From Prinia subflava (Eukaryota; Chordata; Aves; Passeriformes; Cisticolidae), in NCBI RefSeq assembly GCF_021018805.1, contig NC_086249.1, positions 80,750,472 through 80,814,471 of the forward strand: a DNA stretch of 64,000 nucleotides, in the 5' to 3' direction. The notes beneath the pieces were generated by a model. The model ran no database searches, was not told the DNA's origin, and saw only the letters and a list, made by a program, of their open reading frames with translations. This document shows positions 1-14,800 of this stretch, one piece after another. Numbering within the stretch: the first letter of the stretch is position 1; each line of letters opens with the position of its first letter. The position numbers were made by a program, and so were the translations under genes.

Positions 1-3000
1 TAATTATTTTTTCTTGGTTCTCAGTGTTTCCAGAGATTACTTTGTCCTTTTTTCGTAAGCCATCAATTCACACTGTGATCTGAGACACTGAGGGAACAGA
101 GGATCTGATGCCAAAATGTTAACAGATTTAAGGTATCAAGAGGCAAGTCACAGGAAATAACTCATTTGTTCAGGCATTCAGAGCAAATATTTATAAATTT
201 CTTCAGAAATAATTCCCACTTCCAAAGCCAAAAGGCGAAAGGCAGTTTTTTTGGATATATTGAGACTGGGTAACTAAGAATAGCCTGGAGAGCAGGAAAG
301 GAAAAAGCAATCTGCTTTGAATTTGTGGAAGATCTACCTTAGACATTAAGTGAAGTAGGATGCATTATGTCTAGGCAAAAGGACCTGGATTATGAGGACT
401 CTGGAAAAAAAATGCAGGCCTTTCTTGACTGGATAAGTTTACACCAAAGTGAATGAAATGCCAGAATCAGGAAATGGAAAGCTGAATGCTTTGGAAATAG
501 TCTTCATCATAGATCTCTTAGGAAACACTGGTTACTAGGCCTAATCAAGAAATATTTGCTCTGCTGGAAAGGTGTGATGAGAAAGAGAAATGTTTAACTG
601 AAAACAGGAAATCAACATATTCTTTTTTTTTTTTTTTCCATAACAGTTGAAATTTTCATTGGTTTAAATCTCACTGCAGTAACTGTATTCTGTCAAAAGT
701 ATTTGAAATAAGGTGTTTAAACTTTTGTTTTGATTGGTGCAATTACATTTATTTAATGAAGTTAGACCTAATTTGCACAGATGCAAATGACAGCTGAACC
801 ACTCACATTCTGTCTTTTTATACATTCACCACCAGGCCCGGGGGGATGCACGAGTGACTGCTATATTGATCAGTGTACAATGGGAGTAAGCTTCAAGCAC
901 TCTTAGACGAAAATAGCGAAAAAGCAAACCTAATCAACCTACTTTTATGCAAAAGTTGTTTATGGTCTTTCTCAGTTTGGAATAAGAGTGGGTGGAATTG
1001 AGAAAAGCTCAGTGAATTTACACTAAATCCAGCACACAGCTTGTGCACTATTTGTGAATGGACTGGGAGGCTCCACAGAAAATGACATTTTGCAGCTCCC
1101 ATCCTCTCCTGCAGTGTCCAGCTGTTGCTGACTGGTTGGAGCTGTGATCTACTGGCAAGGTGCACCTTGCACTGAGGTTCTGGGGAGGGGGGATCCAGTG
1201 TCAGGGTGTGGGCTGTCCCTAGAGCCCCATCATTTCGTGTACCCCTGCTCCTCTTGGCTCACGCAATCACACAAATACCCTACAGTGTCCCATGTACTGG
1301 ACACGTGGACACTCACCATCAGAAGGGAATTGCTGTCATGCATGAAGGAAGCTGAGAGACTTGAATGCCAGGTTAAGACAATGATTTATCTAGGTCATCA
1401 TGGGTCTTTCCATTAACATTCATATTTTCCTGGAGGAACCAGTTGTTCTGGTGTCGCTGGGTCCTGAGGAAAAACCCAAACACTATCCACCGCTCTCACT
1501 CTGATGACATTGTACAAAAATAAGCTGCTTGCATATTGCATTAAATTTGTCCTAAAACAAATTTGGAATAAATATGGTTAAATCAATGCATAGATTGATG
1601 AAGCATTATTCTCTTACAGTTGACAGGATTTGGGCCAGTTTCTCATGTATTTCCAGCTTGAATTTCTTTGGCATTTCTGGATTAGCAAAGGCACACTCTT
1701 TGCCAGGTTCAAACCAGGTAGGATCCTGGTGCTGGAGTCTTTTAGTGCAATTAGTGCTGAGGTACTTTAAATTCACCCTGCTAAATGCAAGCTTAAGTTA
1801 AAGCCTTAATGTGGTTTTGAGTGTTACTGCCTTATGCTTTTGGCATGGATTATGGTAGTTATTTTAGCAGTGTGGAGGGACATAAAATGATCGTTTAGGG
1901 CAGAAAAAATAATGAAGTTACTATAGTCTGTTGAAACTGCTGTAGAAGTAGAGGTAGTAGACAGGGTCTGACTGTTTGCACTGAAATCTGGCCAAACAAC
2001 CAGAAGCTGAGCAGCAGGTCTTCTGAGCAGAGGCAGACATGTGGTTTGGTCCTCTGGGCAGAGCTGCACGGTGACCCCAGGAACAGGCTGAGGTGTGGGT
2101 TTGCTGCTGACTCAGAGGCTGAGGTGCCAGGAACATTCTGGGCAGCACGTTTGGTTTCATTTCAACATTTCCTGTTCAAAGACCGCACCGCCTCAATGTG
2201 CTTATGTTCTCAGATGTGATACAGTCACAATCCAATGTAGGATGGCTCCAGGCAGTGAAAGCTGTAACTGCTTTGCCAGTGAAGTGGAAAGTATGTATAA
2301 TGCACGTGGTATCAGTGACTAGTGTTTTATTCATTAAAGGCATCCTAGTTTTGTACTGTTATGTCCTCAGCAGACCAGGCAGAACATACACTTTGAACTG
2401 TGATCCAGAGGTTTCGTATATATTTTGGAAGGTCTGATGTCATCTCCAACTGCACAGAGTATTAAAATATTTCATTGGTGCATGGTGTCAATAGCCATGT
2501 GTATGAAAATAATTCATACCATCATTTAGAGGCACTTGTACTCCACTGAGATGCTAATTAAGGGAAGAATACAGTACACACCCAGTGTCAGAGGTCATGA
2601 CATTACTGAGATTTTGCTCATCAAGTTGCTGGTCTTGGAAAAGCTTCTCAGTGCTTCCCATTTCTTTCCAGTTCTGCTGTCAGTGGCAATACTTGACTGA
2701 ACAATGGTAAACCTGCCTTTACCAAGTCAGGTTAATATATAATAAAATATCTGGTCTCTCTATCCTAGCCTTTCTGCAAGCCTGAGTCTGCAATGTTAGC
2801 AGAAAAAATAGAGATGGAAAACTAGAAACGAAACAGAACAACACAAATGCTTCCCCAAAATCCTCTCTTACTGCTGCTACCATTTCTATTTTGCCTATGA
2901 TCACCGTAAAAACAAACAAATGGAACTGTTTGTGCTTTCCCTGTAAATTTTGGTGCAACATTTTTCATGGTTTCATGTTAGGCTCCAACCACATCTGAGC

Positions 3001-6000
3001 TCTTGAAGCCCAGACTATCTTTTTATTTAATTCTTTCATTTTTCCTTCAGCCTTGCTGGCCAGTATTTGTATGGCATGTTGCTAGGCATATGTGTAGTTG
3101 TATCTTTTTTGCTTCTTGATGTCTGAGTGCTAAAGAAGGAATACACTACAGTTGGGTGCTGTAAAAATTATTATGATCAAATAGTAATACCTGGTTCAGA
3201 TCCCAGTCTTTTAGGTCCCACCTGTGTTGCTGCTCCCTTGTGTAGTCCGGCCCATTTTGGTGGGATGAGTCCTGCTAGCAGATCCAAACCTATTGCACGA
3301 GTGTGATGGTCTGATTCAGACCATCCTTGCAGGTAACCTTGTCACACCCTCACTGAGTCTCAGAGGAGTATTCTTCTGGAAGAACTGGTGGCATGCTGGC
3401 TCTGTGCATACAGGGAGGAAATCCCTGTGGATTGTTTCTCCAGGTGCTGTTTCATTTTAGGGAGAAAAGGACTTGAGGCAGAATTTCATATATCGACATG
3501 ATCCCTTTTTTGTAATGACCAAAGCTCTTCCTTCCTGCAATCCACCAAGGCAACCAGCCTTATATATTGTTCTCAACACTGAGGCATTTGAAGAAAATGT
3601 TTTCCTGACAGATCAGAAAGACAAATTGCATCTGTTTACTTTCAGCATGTCTTTAAGACAGAGTGCCTCAAGTGCCAGAGCAGGCTGTGGGAGGTCTCCT
3701 TCATTGGTTTTAATTAACGTTACTTTGCCTCATTAAAACTGCTGATCACTTTGTTCCACCTAAGGTGGAATAAACTATCCTTAAAACAAAATATGCATTT
3801 TCAAAAAGGAATTAGCACAAATTTTAAATGAAAGTTAGGAAAATCTGCATTAAATTTAGATATTCTAACTTGACTGTGTTACAAAGTTTGATGTTAGCCT
3901 CGTAGATGTCAGCACTGTAGGCTTGCCTGCCTCTATACTTGCATTTAGGAATAACATTTTCTCTTCTTGTTGTTATTTATAACTCCCCAGACTTGCTTCT
4001 TACCTCCTCTCACCTGCCAGTACTCTTGTGGCTATTCACTGATAAGAGTGGCCTTTCTCTCCACACCCACTTATTCCAATCCCCATTCCAGCTCTCAGTG
4101 GCTAAACAATGTCTCTTGGACATTATCTTTACATCCTCTCCTTAGAGGACAAAGTACAATATTTCCTTTTACAATCCCCCAAAATATATAGAGCGATTTA
4201 TGTGATGAACTGCCAAACAATTGCTTTCAGTTCACCATTAGCAAGGGACCTTGCTTTCAGGTTTTTAACATGTGACCTCCACATACCAAAATGACCTTTT
4301 CAGACATTGGAAAGCTCAATAAGATGTGAAAAGAAGTTAAAGTGAAAGCCCAGGAGTGTGTCATAATGACACTTAAAAACTGGCCTTGTTGCAGCGTTCC
4401 TCAGGAAAAGCACATTAAGACTGGAACACCACACATGGTCAACATTTTGTAATTTTAAGTTACCTTAGTACTGAGATGTTATTAACACATCAAATCACTG
4501 CTTGTGTCTGAACAGGAACACAAAAGCTGCCTGTTAGAAAAATTCAAAACTAAAGTAGCTCTTTGGAAGGAAGCTGACCAGTGTATTTTGGGAAAATACT
4601 GTAAATCAAAGGAAGCAAATATTGTCCATTTTCTCTGGTATTTGCTAGCTGCTGACCTTTGTGAGGGACATGCACACCTAACTCTTGATGCAGAGGCTCC
4701 CTCCAATGAGTGAGGGGAGAGGAATAATCAGTTGCTGGAAGGCTGTTTGATTTCTGTCTCTTCTCAAGAGAAACTCAAGCATCTATCATTCTTCATTGCC
4801 TAAATATGGAAGCAGAAGTGACTGCACTTTCAGTTTGGGAGCCTCAAGTAGGTTTCTGAAGTCAGGAGGGATGATTCTAAGCCCATGTGCATAACTGTAG
4901 CTAGACCCCTTGTGGTTTAATCCAGACATACTTTACAATGACATATCTATGCTAATTTGCATAAATCTTCCGATAATAACCTAAAGGAGTCATTCTTCAT
5001 TTATTCTCCAGCAGTCCTAAATGAACTAGTTGTGTTCTCACAGGGTGATATAGTTTATAAAACGAGAATGGTCAAATACTACATAAAGTATAGACAGGGA
5101 TGTGGCAGTGGTTATGCTAAGGAGAGCTCACCTGGGCAAGGCAGGAATTGCAGGCTGCTTCTGAGTGAAGAGGTGAAAAGGTCTGTCCGGTGTTTTGCCA
5201 AAGCATTTGCATTTGTACCTTTTTCCTGTTCTTTGTTCAGTTGTCTCCATTGGACAGGGCTTGCTGCTGTCTATGTGATTGGCAAAGCAAGATTCTTTTG
5301 AGCCTCTTGAAGATACCTGAATGTTTTTGCAGTGACAGGTTCAGTGGGCCTCTGGTGAGACCCAGAGTTTGGAGTTACTTTGGACTGATTTTTCTTGACA
5401 AAAAATGAGATTTCGGGTATATGAGTGCCAGCTAATCATCAGCGAAGGAGAACCTACATGATTTTACAAGCCTGGTCCTGGCAATGAGCAGTATTTGAAG
5501 GAAACACACTCGGACCACCAGATGTTGTTGAAATACTGAAAGGAGGAATGTGTTAAAAGGAGAAAAGAAAAAATTAGAAATGTAAGAAATATGATGAGAT
5601 GATGGAAGCAAACCAGAAGACATGCAGCCTGATAGAAATACCAGCCCTTCTTAAGATACCCACTAAAAAATGTACGGGAGAAACTTCCTTTTGTAGAGCA
5701 GAAGAGAGAGCCACTGGAGAGGTAGCCACTGGAAAGATACTTGAGGGGTTACAGCTTGTGGAATTGAGGATTTAGTCTGCTGATATGAGGTTCTTCAGTC
5801 ATCCTAAAGTTCAAGTAACACAGGCAGTGCTATGTTTAGGCGAATGAATGGAGAATTTAGCAAGAAATCTGTCAGCTGTCTCCCTAGCATTAAAAAAATG
5901 AATGAAACTGTAGGATTGGCAAGTTTCCACCAATGGTTGCTAACAATAGAGGAAATTGTTTGGGTAAATGTTGAATTATGCAAATTATAGAAGACTTTGG

Positions 6001-9000
6001 GCAAGGACATGGAGAAAAGCCAGTTTGATTTTCTTAGATATCATTTCAAGTGAATGAGGGAAAAAACAAAGTTAGGAGACACAGGGTTTGGATAGATGAC
6101 TGCCCTTCTGAGGTGAAACTGGAAGTTAAAGTTCTATGGAAAATTATGCATCACATCCAGACTGTAGAGTCCTATACATACAGAGTGCAAGGAAAAGGAA
6201 CTAGATAATTCATCAAAGGAGACATAAAACAAAAGAGAGAGCAGTAAAGAGTTCAAACTTGGATTTTTTTGCAAAACAAAATGAGTCAATGTGATACAGA
6301 ATGTCAGATAAAGAGATAATCTTAGTGCTTAGAAATTGCATTAATACTTCAGACGAGCTGTAGGAATGAAACATTATCCCTGAAGAAAAGATGCAATTAT
6401 GGTACAAATGCCATTTCTAAAAACTAATAGGTTGGTTTCTAACACTGAAATATTAAGGTCATTGGTTTCTGTCTTGCTTATGAAAGACAGAGAGGGCAGG
6501 AAGGGTGGGGAGAGAGTGGGGAGAATCTACAGTACAGTCTGTATAGAGCCAGTGCTGCCTGTTGTATGAATATGGATAACGTTGGGATCTTGAAAGTATG
6601 TGGGTCAATATTAATCAGCAGAGCTGCAGTGAACAGTGTGGTGGTGGATGTCCTCAGATCGCTCACAAGGTTAACAGAAAGGGTGAAATCTGTGAGGTGC
6701 TGCTTACATTTCTGTCCAATGGATGGAAGGAAGAATGGCAGGGATGTAGGGCATCACATGCTGCCTCCTGAAGACAATGCTAACACCTTATTTAAGTTTG
6801 AATAAAAAAGGGATGAGACTATCACACCTCAGGAGCGACTGCTTTCTAAAATTATCTTACAATGGATAAAGAAGTTTTACCTGAGTGACTGCTGAGGACG
6901 CTGTGATCACAGCCTGGTTGCATTCAGTATGGGCATACAGGTGCCTGGCATTAAAGAGCAAGTAGTATATCTGCTTTGCTTCTCAGAAGGATCAATACAC
7001 AAAGCTGAGGAAAACTAGTAGTAAAATAAACTGTAGGAGAATCTTTTGCTGTAAAAATGCAAAGAGTTTTTAAAATGGATTTTATTGGATGGGGAGATAT
7101 AGATTCTTCTACAGAGTGGGACATTTTTTGTCTAAAAGCCCATTCTGTTTCAGGATTATGAAAAAGGCAGTAATTAGAACTGAAGAAGCAATATTATAGC
7201 TAAATAAAAAAAAAAACTTAGAAGATGGTAATCAATATAAGTTAAAAGTTACAATGTGTAGATAATTGATGAGGGAAGCTAAAGACATCAGGGAAAATCA
7301 ATGGTTAGCAGAGCTGGGGACAGTAAAGATTATTTAAGTATGTTAGAAAAAAAGATACCCTAGCAACACTATAAGGCATTACTTGATGGAGATGACAAAA
7401 TTGTTAATGATGCAGAAAAGAGAGCTCATCAATAAACATTAATGGTCTATATTTTTTCTGGAAAAAAGCAAGGTTACGTGTATGAAGCAGGTGATGATGG
7501 TAAAGTACTTTCCAGCTCAGTGGTGACAAAAAAGGACATCATGTGCCTTCTAGGTTAGGGCAGACTTACAAAACAATTACTATGACTTGCTGAACTGGCT
7601 CATTCATTAGGAATGCCTGCTAATTCAAAGAAACAATGTAAATTAAAGCAGTGACCAGAGGACTTCTCTCCATATATGGGTGGAATTTTAGGGTACTAAC
7701 AATATTTTAGATGGTTTTACAGTTACATCATTACAAATTATGTCATAATTCCTAGATTGCAAGACATTTGGGGAAGGACTGACTTCCAGAGTCCATACTC
7801 AGTTCTTATGCTTAGTGTGTTTGTATCTTCTTGAGGGGGGTCCTTTATGCATTGCAAGAGCAGTGGGACGTGGACATGCTGTGAGTGAGGACCAGACTGG
7901 AGAGGCACATCCTCTGACAGCCTTAACTTGGTGGAGTTACAGAGTGGAGGTGGAAAAGGGCTTTGCTCTGGGTGTGGGAGATGTACACATGGCCACATCA
8001 GAATAGTTAAGGGACCAGATTATACTGAGAAGTTATGTGTCTGGGATTACACAAGACAGAGTCAAACAGACTTGATTAGCATAGCCAGTTTGATAACCAA
8101 GATGCCATGGCAGGAACAAACAGAACTGTGAAAATTACAGGACATGGGATTATATCTGCTTACGGGAAGAGAGAAGATTCAATCAACCTCTGCAAGCAAA
8201 GAATTGTTGTAAAATACATGAGTTTTCTGTGTGATTTTTAACCTGATTATTGTAGTAGAAATTATTAACCTGTTTGAAATAGTATATAAGCTTTTGGGAA
8301 ACCTGAGTAAAATTGATTTCTGATCACCAAATCAGTCTTCCCATCTCTGAATCAGTCGCCAATAATGTGAAGAATAAGATGACATAAAACTCTGAGATGG
8401 CATTGTCAGAAGTTCTCAGTTTTTGTCTTTTCGCCCATTGGTTTTCACATGAACAAACAACAGTGGATATAATATATTGCGTAACCTGATCAATACCAAT
8501 GGTCTCGTTTTGATAACATTTAGGAAGGTGAAATAGTGGTAACAGACATGAAAACCACTGGCAACAATCCCTTCTCAGTGACAGATCTCTTCAACTTTCT
8601 CATAATCATCTGTACTTCACCACAGTTCTATTGATATCATAGCATGGAGGGAAATTCTTTCTCCTGGTTGCGAAGGTGACACAAAAAACTTGGTTGCCTT
8701 TGTTGTGTTTGGTATTAAATAATGTCAGGACAAAAATAAAAACCTGTTAACAGCTGAGGTAAATTAACAGCTAGGAGTGTTTGTAGTTTGTGAGCATCCT
8801 GGGGATTCTGTGTTAGAAGAATTGTTCTTTTGCTGGGTCTTTTCATATCCTGCAGCAAACCATGAAGAGCCAACATTCCCCAGCTCCTCCTTCCCTCTGA
8901 TATGGCTTTGCAGCCACCAAGACCTTATGGCTTTTTATTCTGAACCTGTTTCCAGCATAGCCTTATTCCAGAAGGTCACTGCAAATTGCAAACCTGCCTC

Positions 9001-11089
9001 ACAGGGCTTGTGCTTTTGCTAACCCCACCCTTTGGAACTCAAGTTGACTTGTGAATTCTTGAGTCAACACACCATCATGGTAAGATTTGTTGTAAAGTCT
9101 TCCAATTTGGGGTGTTTTGGTCTTCTTTATATGGGGGCTTTAGTGTGCAATTACAATATGTTCTGAAGCTCTGTCATTCAGTGACAGCTTCTAAAAATTA
9201 ATTTATATGATTCTTTATCTATAACTGCTGTTTCTTACATATAAAGGAGGCAATTAAAATAAAGTGGTTATTTCAGGTAGTTCTCATTAACCTTAAACCC
9301 CACATTATATGTACATACAGCTTAAACTGTTGGGCCTTTTCCTTTAACTTGGCTTCCTTTTCTGTTATTTTACACTCTTCTTTTTGTAGACATTTCTTGT
9401 ATAAATCCATGTTCTGCCAATACACAGAAGGATTTTCTGAGCAAAATTCAATTGTAATGCCATTTACATATGTATTGCTAAAGTAATTATGAAAAGGATT
9501 GCTACCTTTTATGTCTCCACAATCAAGTGTATCTTATAGTGAATGAGTAATTTTCAAATTGTACAAATGGATGGTCTGGAAGATTATTCCCCATATTGAC
9601 GTGTTATTTCAGTAATTTCCCTCCATATGGGTTTTCTTTTTATGCATTTTCAAAACATTTTATTTCCCTTCAAAATGGGTATAGTCCTGATAAGTCTCAA
9701 GATCTCAGAAACTGATAGACTTCCCTCGTGGAGCTCTCTCATTTGCACATCCTGACTCTGAGGAGGCTGGACAGGCACATGCCATTCCTTTGCAGCATCT
9801 GCAGAGAAAATGAGCTTGGAGCTAACAATACCTGTGATCTGAAGTAAGACAAGCATTACGTATCGATTGACAAATCAGAATGACTCTGCTTGTGCTCCTG
9901 CTAATTTCATGCCCACTCATTTACAGTTAGACACAAATTAAAAATCTTCTGGGTTTTTTTTTTTTCATTCTTTCATATTATGTTGTGAACTCCACTAAAA
10001 GGTGATTTTATGCCTGGGATACAAACATGGAAAATTAACAGAGCTTGAGAAAGGCACTAAAGCTCTGCCAGTGCAACAATTATCTGGCAAGTGTATCTAA
10101 AAATCTGGAAAATCTCCCATAACATCAGCAGACAGAAGAGGGATTCAGGCTAAATTAGCAGCTAACATTTTAGATGTGATTCTTACTTAGACACATAAGT
10201 AATCAGAATAGTTTCTGTAATAATCATCAGAATTCTGCTATCTGACAATTAGTCCCAAAAGAGACAATTCTGGTTTCTGCAGCTCATCCTCTTTGACACA
10301 CTACTCAAAATGTATGTAAAGACCAGAACACAGAATGATTTGACTTTTCTCAGCAAATTGTACATCTGTTTAATAAAACAGAACCCTGCATTTTAGTTTA
10401 CTTTCCTAAAAGGAAATTCAAACATCATAAAAAACTTCTGGAATATACTATGTTTAAATGACACAGAATATATAGTTACTAATAGAAGATAGAACTCAGG
10501 TGAGCTCTTTCCCAGTGCCTTCATTTCAGTTATTTTTCCTGCTTCAACTTACAGAGAAGTCGTAGTGGTTGGATGACAGCACAATTTCCTTGGAGAGCAT
10601 TGGATTCAGTGCAATTCTATGTAGAATTCTGATTATGCTCTGGGTTAAAGTAAAAACACAGAAGAAGAAATAACAATTAGACACAAGTAATCCACAATAA
10701 CACTACTGAAAATAGGAGAATAATAGCAAATATATTTTACTTCACAGTAATGGTATTTTTATTTGAGTTTTCCACGGACTAAGATTCTTCCCTAAGTGAC
10801 GTATTAGGATGATATTTGTTTACAGAAGAACATATTTGTTACTCAACTTTGTCTCTAGAAAAACAATTTTCTCTGTATTTCTTTTAGCAAATTGAATTGT
10901 GCCCAGACACACTATCAGTGAGAAAGCACTAAGTAATATATGCTTTTTTTTTTACTAAAGTGTACTGCCGTCAGGCTGGATGATACTATTCTGCCTTGTG
11001 CCAAGGTCTAAATCACTGGAATGTCTAAAGATAAGCCAAAAGGGGAAAAAAAATCCCAGCAGTAATAATTTATTAAGAAAACTGTTCTC
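1..11089. other. AT-rich intronic stretch, no element recognised
   Basis: Only short chance frames are present, the longest about 110 codons and none with a recognisable domain. Homopolymer tracts are the only structure: T15 at 623-637, T12 at 9954-9965 and T10 at 10944-10953. Near 5709-5740 the phrase 'agccactgga' occurs twice at a spacing of about 16 bp. I see no CR1, LTR or RNA gene here. Confidence 0.6.
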
Positions 11090-11815
11090 AGGGCGACAGT
11101 GGCAAATCTGTCAGTGCCTGTGAATATGGCACCTCCTTGCCTGGTCCCGGATGGCCCTGGTGGCATTTCTTTTCCCTGGGCTTGATGATGGAGTGGAAGG
11201 GGTTCTAACCATCAGCAGACACTCAGGTGGGTTCCAAGGACAAGCATGGGTGCCCATGTTGGGCAGGTGCGAGACCTTTTGGTGCATTTTGGTGCATGCA
11301 GGCAGGGCAGAAGGCAGGCAGGCTTGGCCCCACAGGCACCAGCAGTGGCCAGCACCCTTGGAAGAGGTGGGCTCATAGGCAAACACAAGTATCCTCTCTC
11401 TTGCTGCTTCTGCTCTGCTGCTTCTTGGGGACAGTGGTGGTGAGGAGGTTTATTGAGACTTTTTTGTGCTCGGGTTTTGGGAGGGGAGGAAAGGTGGCTG
11501 TGCAGCAGGACATACTGTGAATGTGGAGGGTGTGGGGCAGGCAAACTCTCTTATGCAGACTAGCAGAGTTCATTGCACAGCCTTTAAATACTCTGTGAAA
11601 GAGGACTAAGAAAAACAAGCAATAGCTGCAGGAGCACCTGCTCCTCAGGCAGAAAACTGGAGGTGAAGCACAGAGAGGCTGATAACTGCTCCTTTTGCTG
11701 GGCTTCAGCTGGGAACAGGTTCCGTGTTCGAGGTATTCGGACTCAGATACACAGAAATAAATACAATTGTCCTTGTTTGAGTTCTTCTGGTGTTTATGGC
11801 GAAGACAAGGGTGAG
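11090..11815. other. GC-richer block of unknown origin
   Basis: Base composition rises sharply against the neighbours at about 11090-11560, with overlapping open frames of 65-110 codons on both strands. None has a domain I recognise, and frames on both strands are what raised GC content produces by chance. The block is followed by a segment with AATAAATACAATTG near 11755-11768, which could be a polyadenylation signal. An old LTR or a non-coding RNA exon are possible explanations; neither is shown. Confidence 0.4.
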
Positions 11816-14800
11816 GAGCTATAACAAATCAGAATTTCCATGGTGATGCTCACTTGGAAATGGGAGCTTCTTCTCCATGGGGACTTGAGAATGATGCACA
11901 GAACTGGCAAAGTACTCTGCAGATACGGCCAGTGTTTCCCAGTTAAGGGCTATGAGAGGTTTTGGTCTGTGCTGGCTGCCAAGGCCAGACTCATTTTAAA
12001 ACTAGACAGCTACCCTGAAAGACAGCCAGCAAACGCTCCCTCACAGTCACTTGCTAGTGGTAGAACTTCCAGAGGTATGTTCTCCTCCTTGTTTGAGACA
12101 CCTCTCCCAGAATATGATGGAGTACTTAATTGAACTGCCTGTTTCTCTCTGTTGCCTAGAGTGGAAGCCTTTGTACTGCCAGAAAAGCCAGATGCCTACT
12201 TTTCAGGGTGGGTGAGATACATCTGGTCTTCAGAACAGGCATTATGCTCAAAAGTCACCTTGTGCGATGATACCACAGCTGCTACAACTGTGTTGTTGGG
12301 TGATTTTAAAGGCTTGTTGAATCCCATTGTCATTCATGAATTAACATGTAAAAGCTGAGTTCCTAGGCCTTGGAGTAGGGGTTTCTAAGGAAGCTTTTCT
12401 AAATTGGAAGAAATAATGATTAATCAGCTTCTGGGTATTTCTGTTGCAATTACACTGGGGTTTTTTACTTACCAGTAAAAGGCATTTGAAGTACTGAGTA
12501 CGCCTTCCTTATATTAAAAACATTTTGTAGAATATCGGATGCTGAATATAAAAAATGCCCACTGAGCAGAGGATAGAGAACAACGGGCATTTCTGTTTCA
12601 CAGTGCCTGTGAGGAAAAAAAGGATGGTTTCATGTCAGAGTGAGAGTGAATTAGATGAAAATTTCAGTGAATTGAGAGCTAATAACCACTGTACCCCACA
12701 GACTCTGAAATGCATTGAGTGGAGTGAAACATTTTGTTTGACGTGGAATGAAAGATTTTATTTTGGTTTCAAACAAATTCAAATGTTCTATGAAATAAGG
12801 AAAATTTGTATATGGAAGTAACTTCAAATGATAAAATCAAAACCTTTCATTTTTAAAATGTCAAAATGAAGCCTTTCCATTTTTCACTGATTTCTTTTGT
12901 CTGAGGCTAACAATTCAGCAAATTTGATACGAATTCATGAAATATTTATGTGATGATGAGTCTTCATTTTATTTCAATAAATAGCTTACAGTTAAAAACT
13001 GTGCACAGCTTAAGCATTGCATCATGTTGTCCAGCCAGCCCTTTAACAACACCAGGTTCTTCTCAGATATTTTAAACCTGAATAGAATTTGTTACAGACA
13101 CAAATAAAAATGATAAATATGTATCTTTCATCATAAAAATATAGATTTTGTGTTAAAATGTAGAGTAAGATACCTTAACTCATTGTAAAAGACTTAAATT
13201 ACAAAAAATGGGTGAAATAAATAATTGAAATGATAGGGCATGTTGTATAAAACTTAATCCATTTACTGATAACTGAGTATTTTTAAAATCTGCTTCTGAA
13301 AGTATTTCTTTACAGCTTTTTCTGCAGTTTCACTGGGTATGTCCTTTGATTTGGTCCTGCTCTGCTAGAATTCTTCCACCGCAGTTTCACCAAAGGGGCT
13401 GGGCAAACACTGAGCACATAAATTGCAAATATATATGCATGACTTGCCCTCAATTTGCATGATTATTGCAGCAAATATAAACCTGGCATAAGGCAAAACA
13501 ACAACCTATTGATAAGGCTGGTTGAGGCAGGCTTGGGTGCCTGAGTGTTTTTGGACAGTGTCTTGATTTATGCTATAAATAATCAGGGTAGGGTTTTATG
13601 CTGAAGCCTTTGTGTGGGAGTTAAATGGGATGGTCTAACCTTTGAACTGCCTTTGGGCTCCAGTTCAGAGGGATGGCACTGTGTTCAATGTCACAGAAAA
13701 TGGGAAAGAGACTCTAAGGGATAGGAAGAGTGATGCACTACTCTTTTGTTGCTGTTGATTTTTCCTTGGGGATCCTTCCCATGTTTCTTTTTGCTGATAG
13801 GCTTCAACTTTTTTTGTGAAGCATTTTCAGAAAATGATTGGGAGAACATACATGCAAACAAGATTTATAAGTAGCAAAGAATATTTTCAGGAGGGGGAGA
13901 AGAGGCACTGTTAACATAATACATGCTGGTTTTGTTTGTACATGTATAGTCATATACAGAAAGAGGAAATGTTATTTGTTCATAGCAGAGGTGGAGTACT
14001 TAATTATGTGGAAACTTTAGGTTATGGTTGGAGGGCAGATTTAATACCTAATGCAATTAAAGAAGTAGAATCTATAGAGAGTACAAGATAGTATTAACAT
14101 AATTGGAGCACCTTCTCTCTTTGCTGAAATGATTACACAAGAAGAGTGTCTGTGCCAAATCTAACATGTTCTTAATGAGTGTAACCCTATTTGGTTTTGG
14201 GGACAGTTTGAAGCAGTCCCTTTGTATATGTCTGCCATGTCATTCTGTGTACTGAGGAGTAAACCCCAGTATGAAGCATGTGCTTCTGTGTTTCTGATGG
14301 CTTTGTGCAGCCATGGCTTTGGTGTTTTTGTTTTCACTGCTAGTCGCTTCAATACCCTGGGAATTCTGGCTTTACAGTATTAAAAATGAGCACAATATAG
14401 AAAGCAGCTACAAATCCCAATACATATTGTTCTTGGACTTTACATTTTGGCATCAAAATGCAGTCAGAGTTTACTCATCCCATAACTGCACCAAGAAAAA
14501 AGCAAGGTACACAAGTGACTCCTCTCCAGTGATGGACAAGGTCTGAGCTGGGGGCAGGGATGGCAAAGCATGGAAAGTAGATACATGGAGCAAAGCCTTC
14601 TGGACTTGGCATGCCTCTTGGTGCTGCTGTGGACTGATGAGATCTCTCAAATGTGGATGCAAATTTCCCATGTCACACCTTGCTATCAAGCGCAAATTAG
14701 GTCTTATGTGAGGGTGGCTAAAATAAACAGTAGGTGTATTAAACAGTCTTTGGGTTCCATATCACATCTGTGGAAGACAGGCATACAAATGCTTTCTTTG

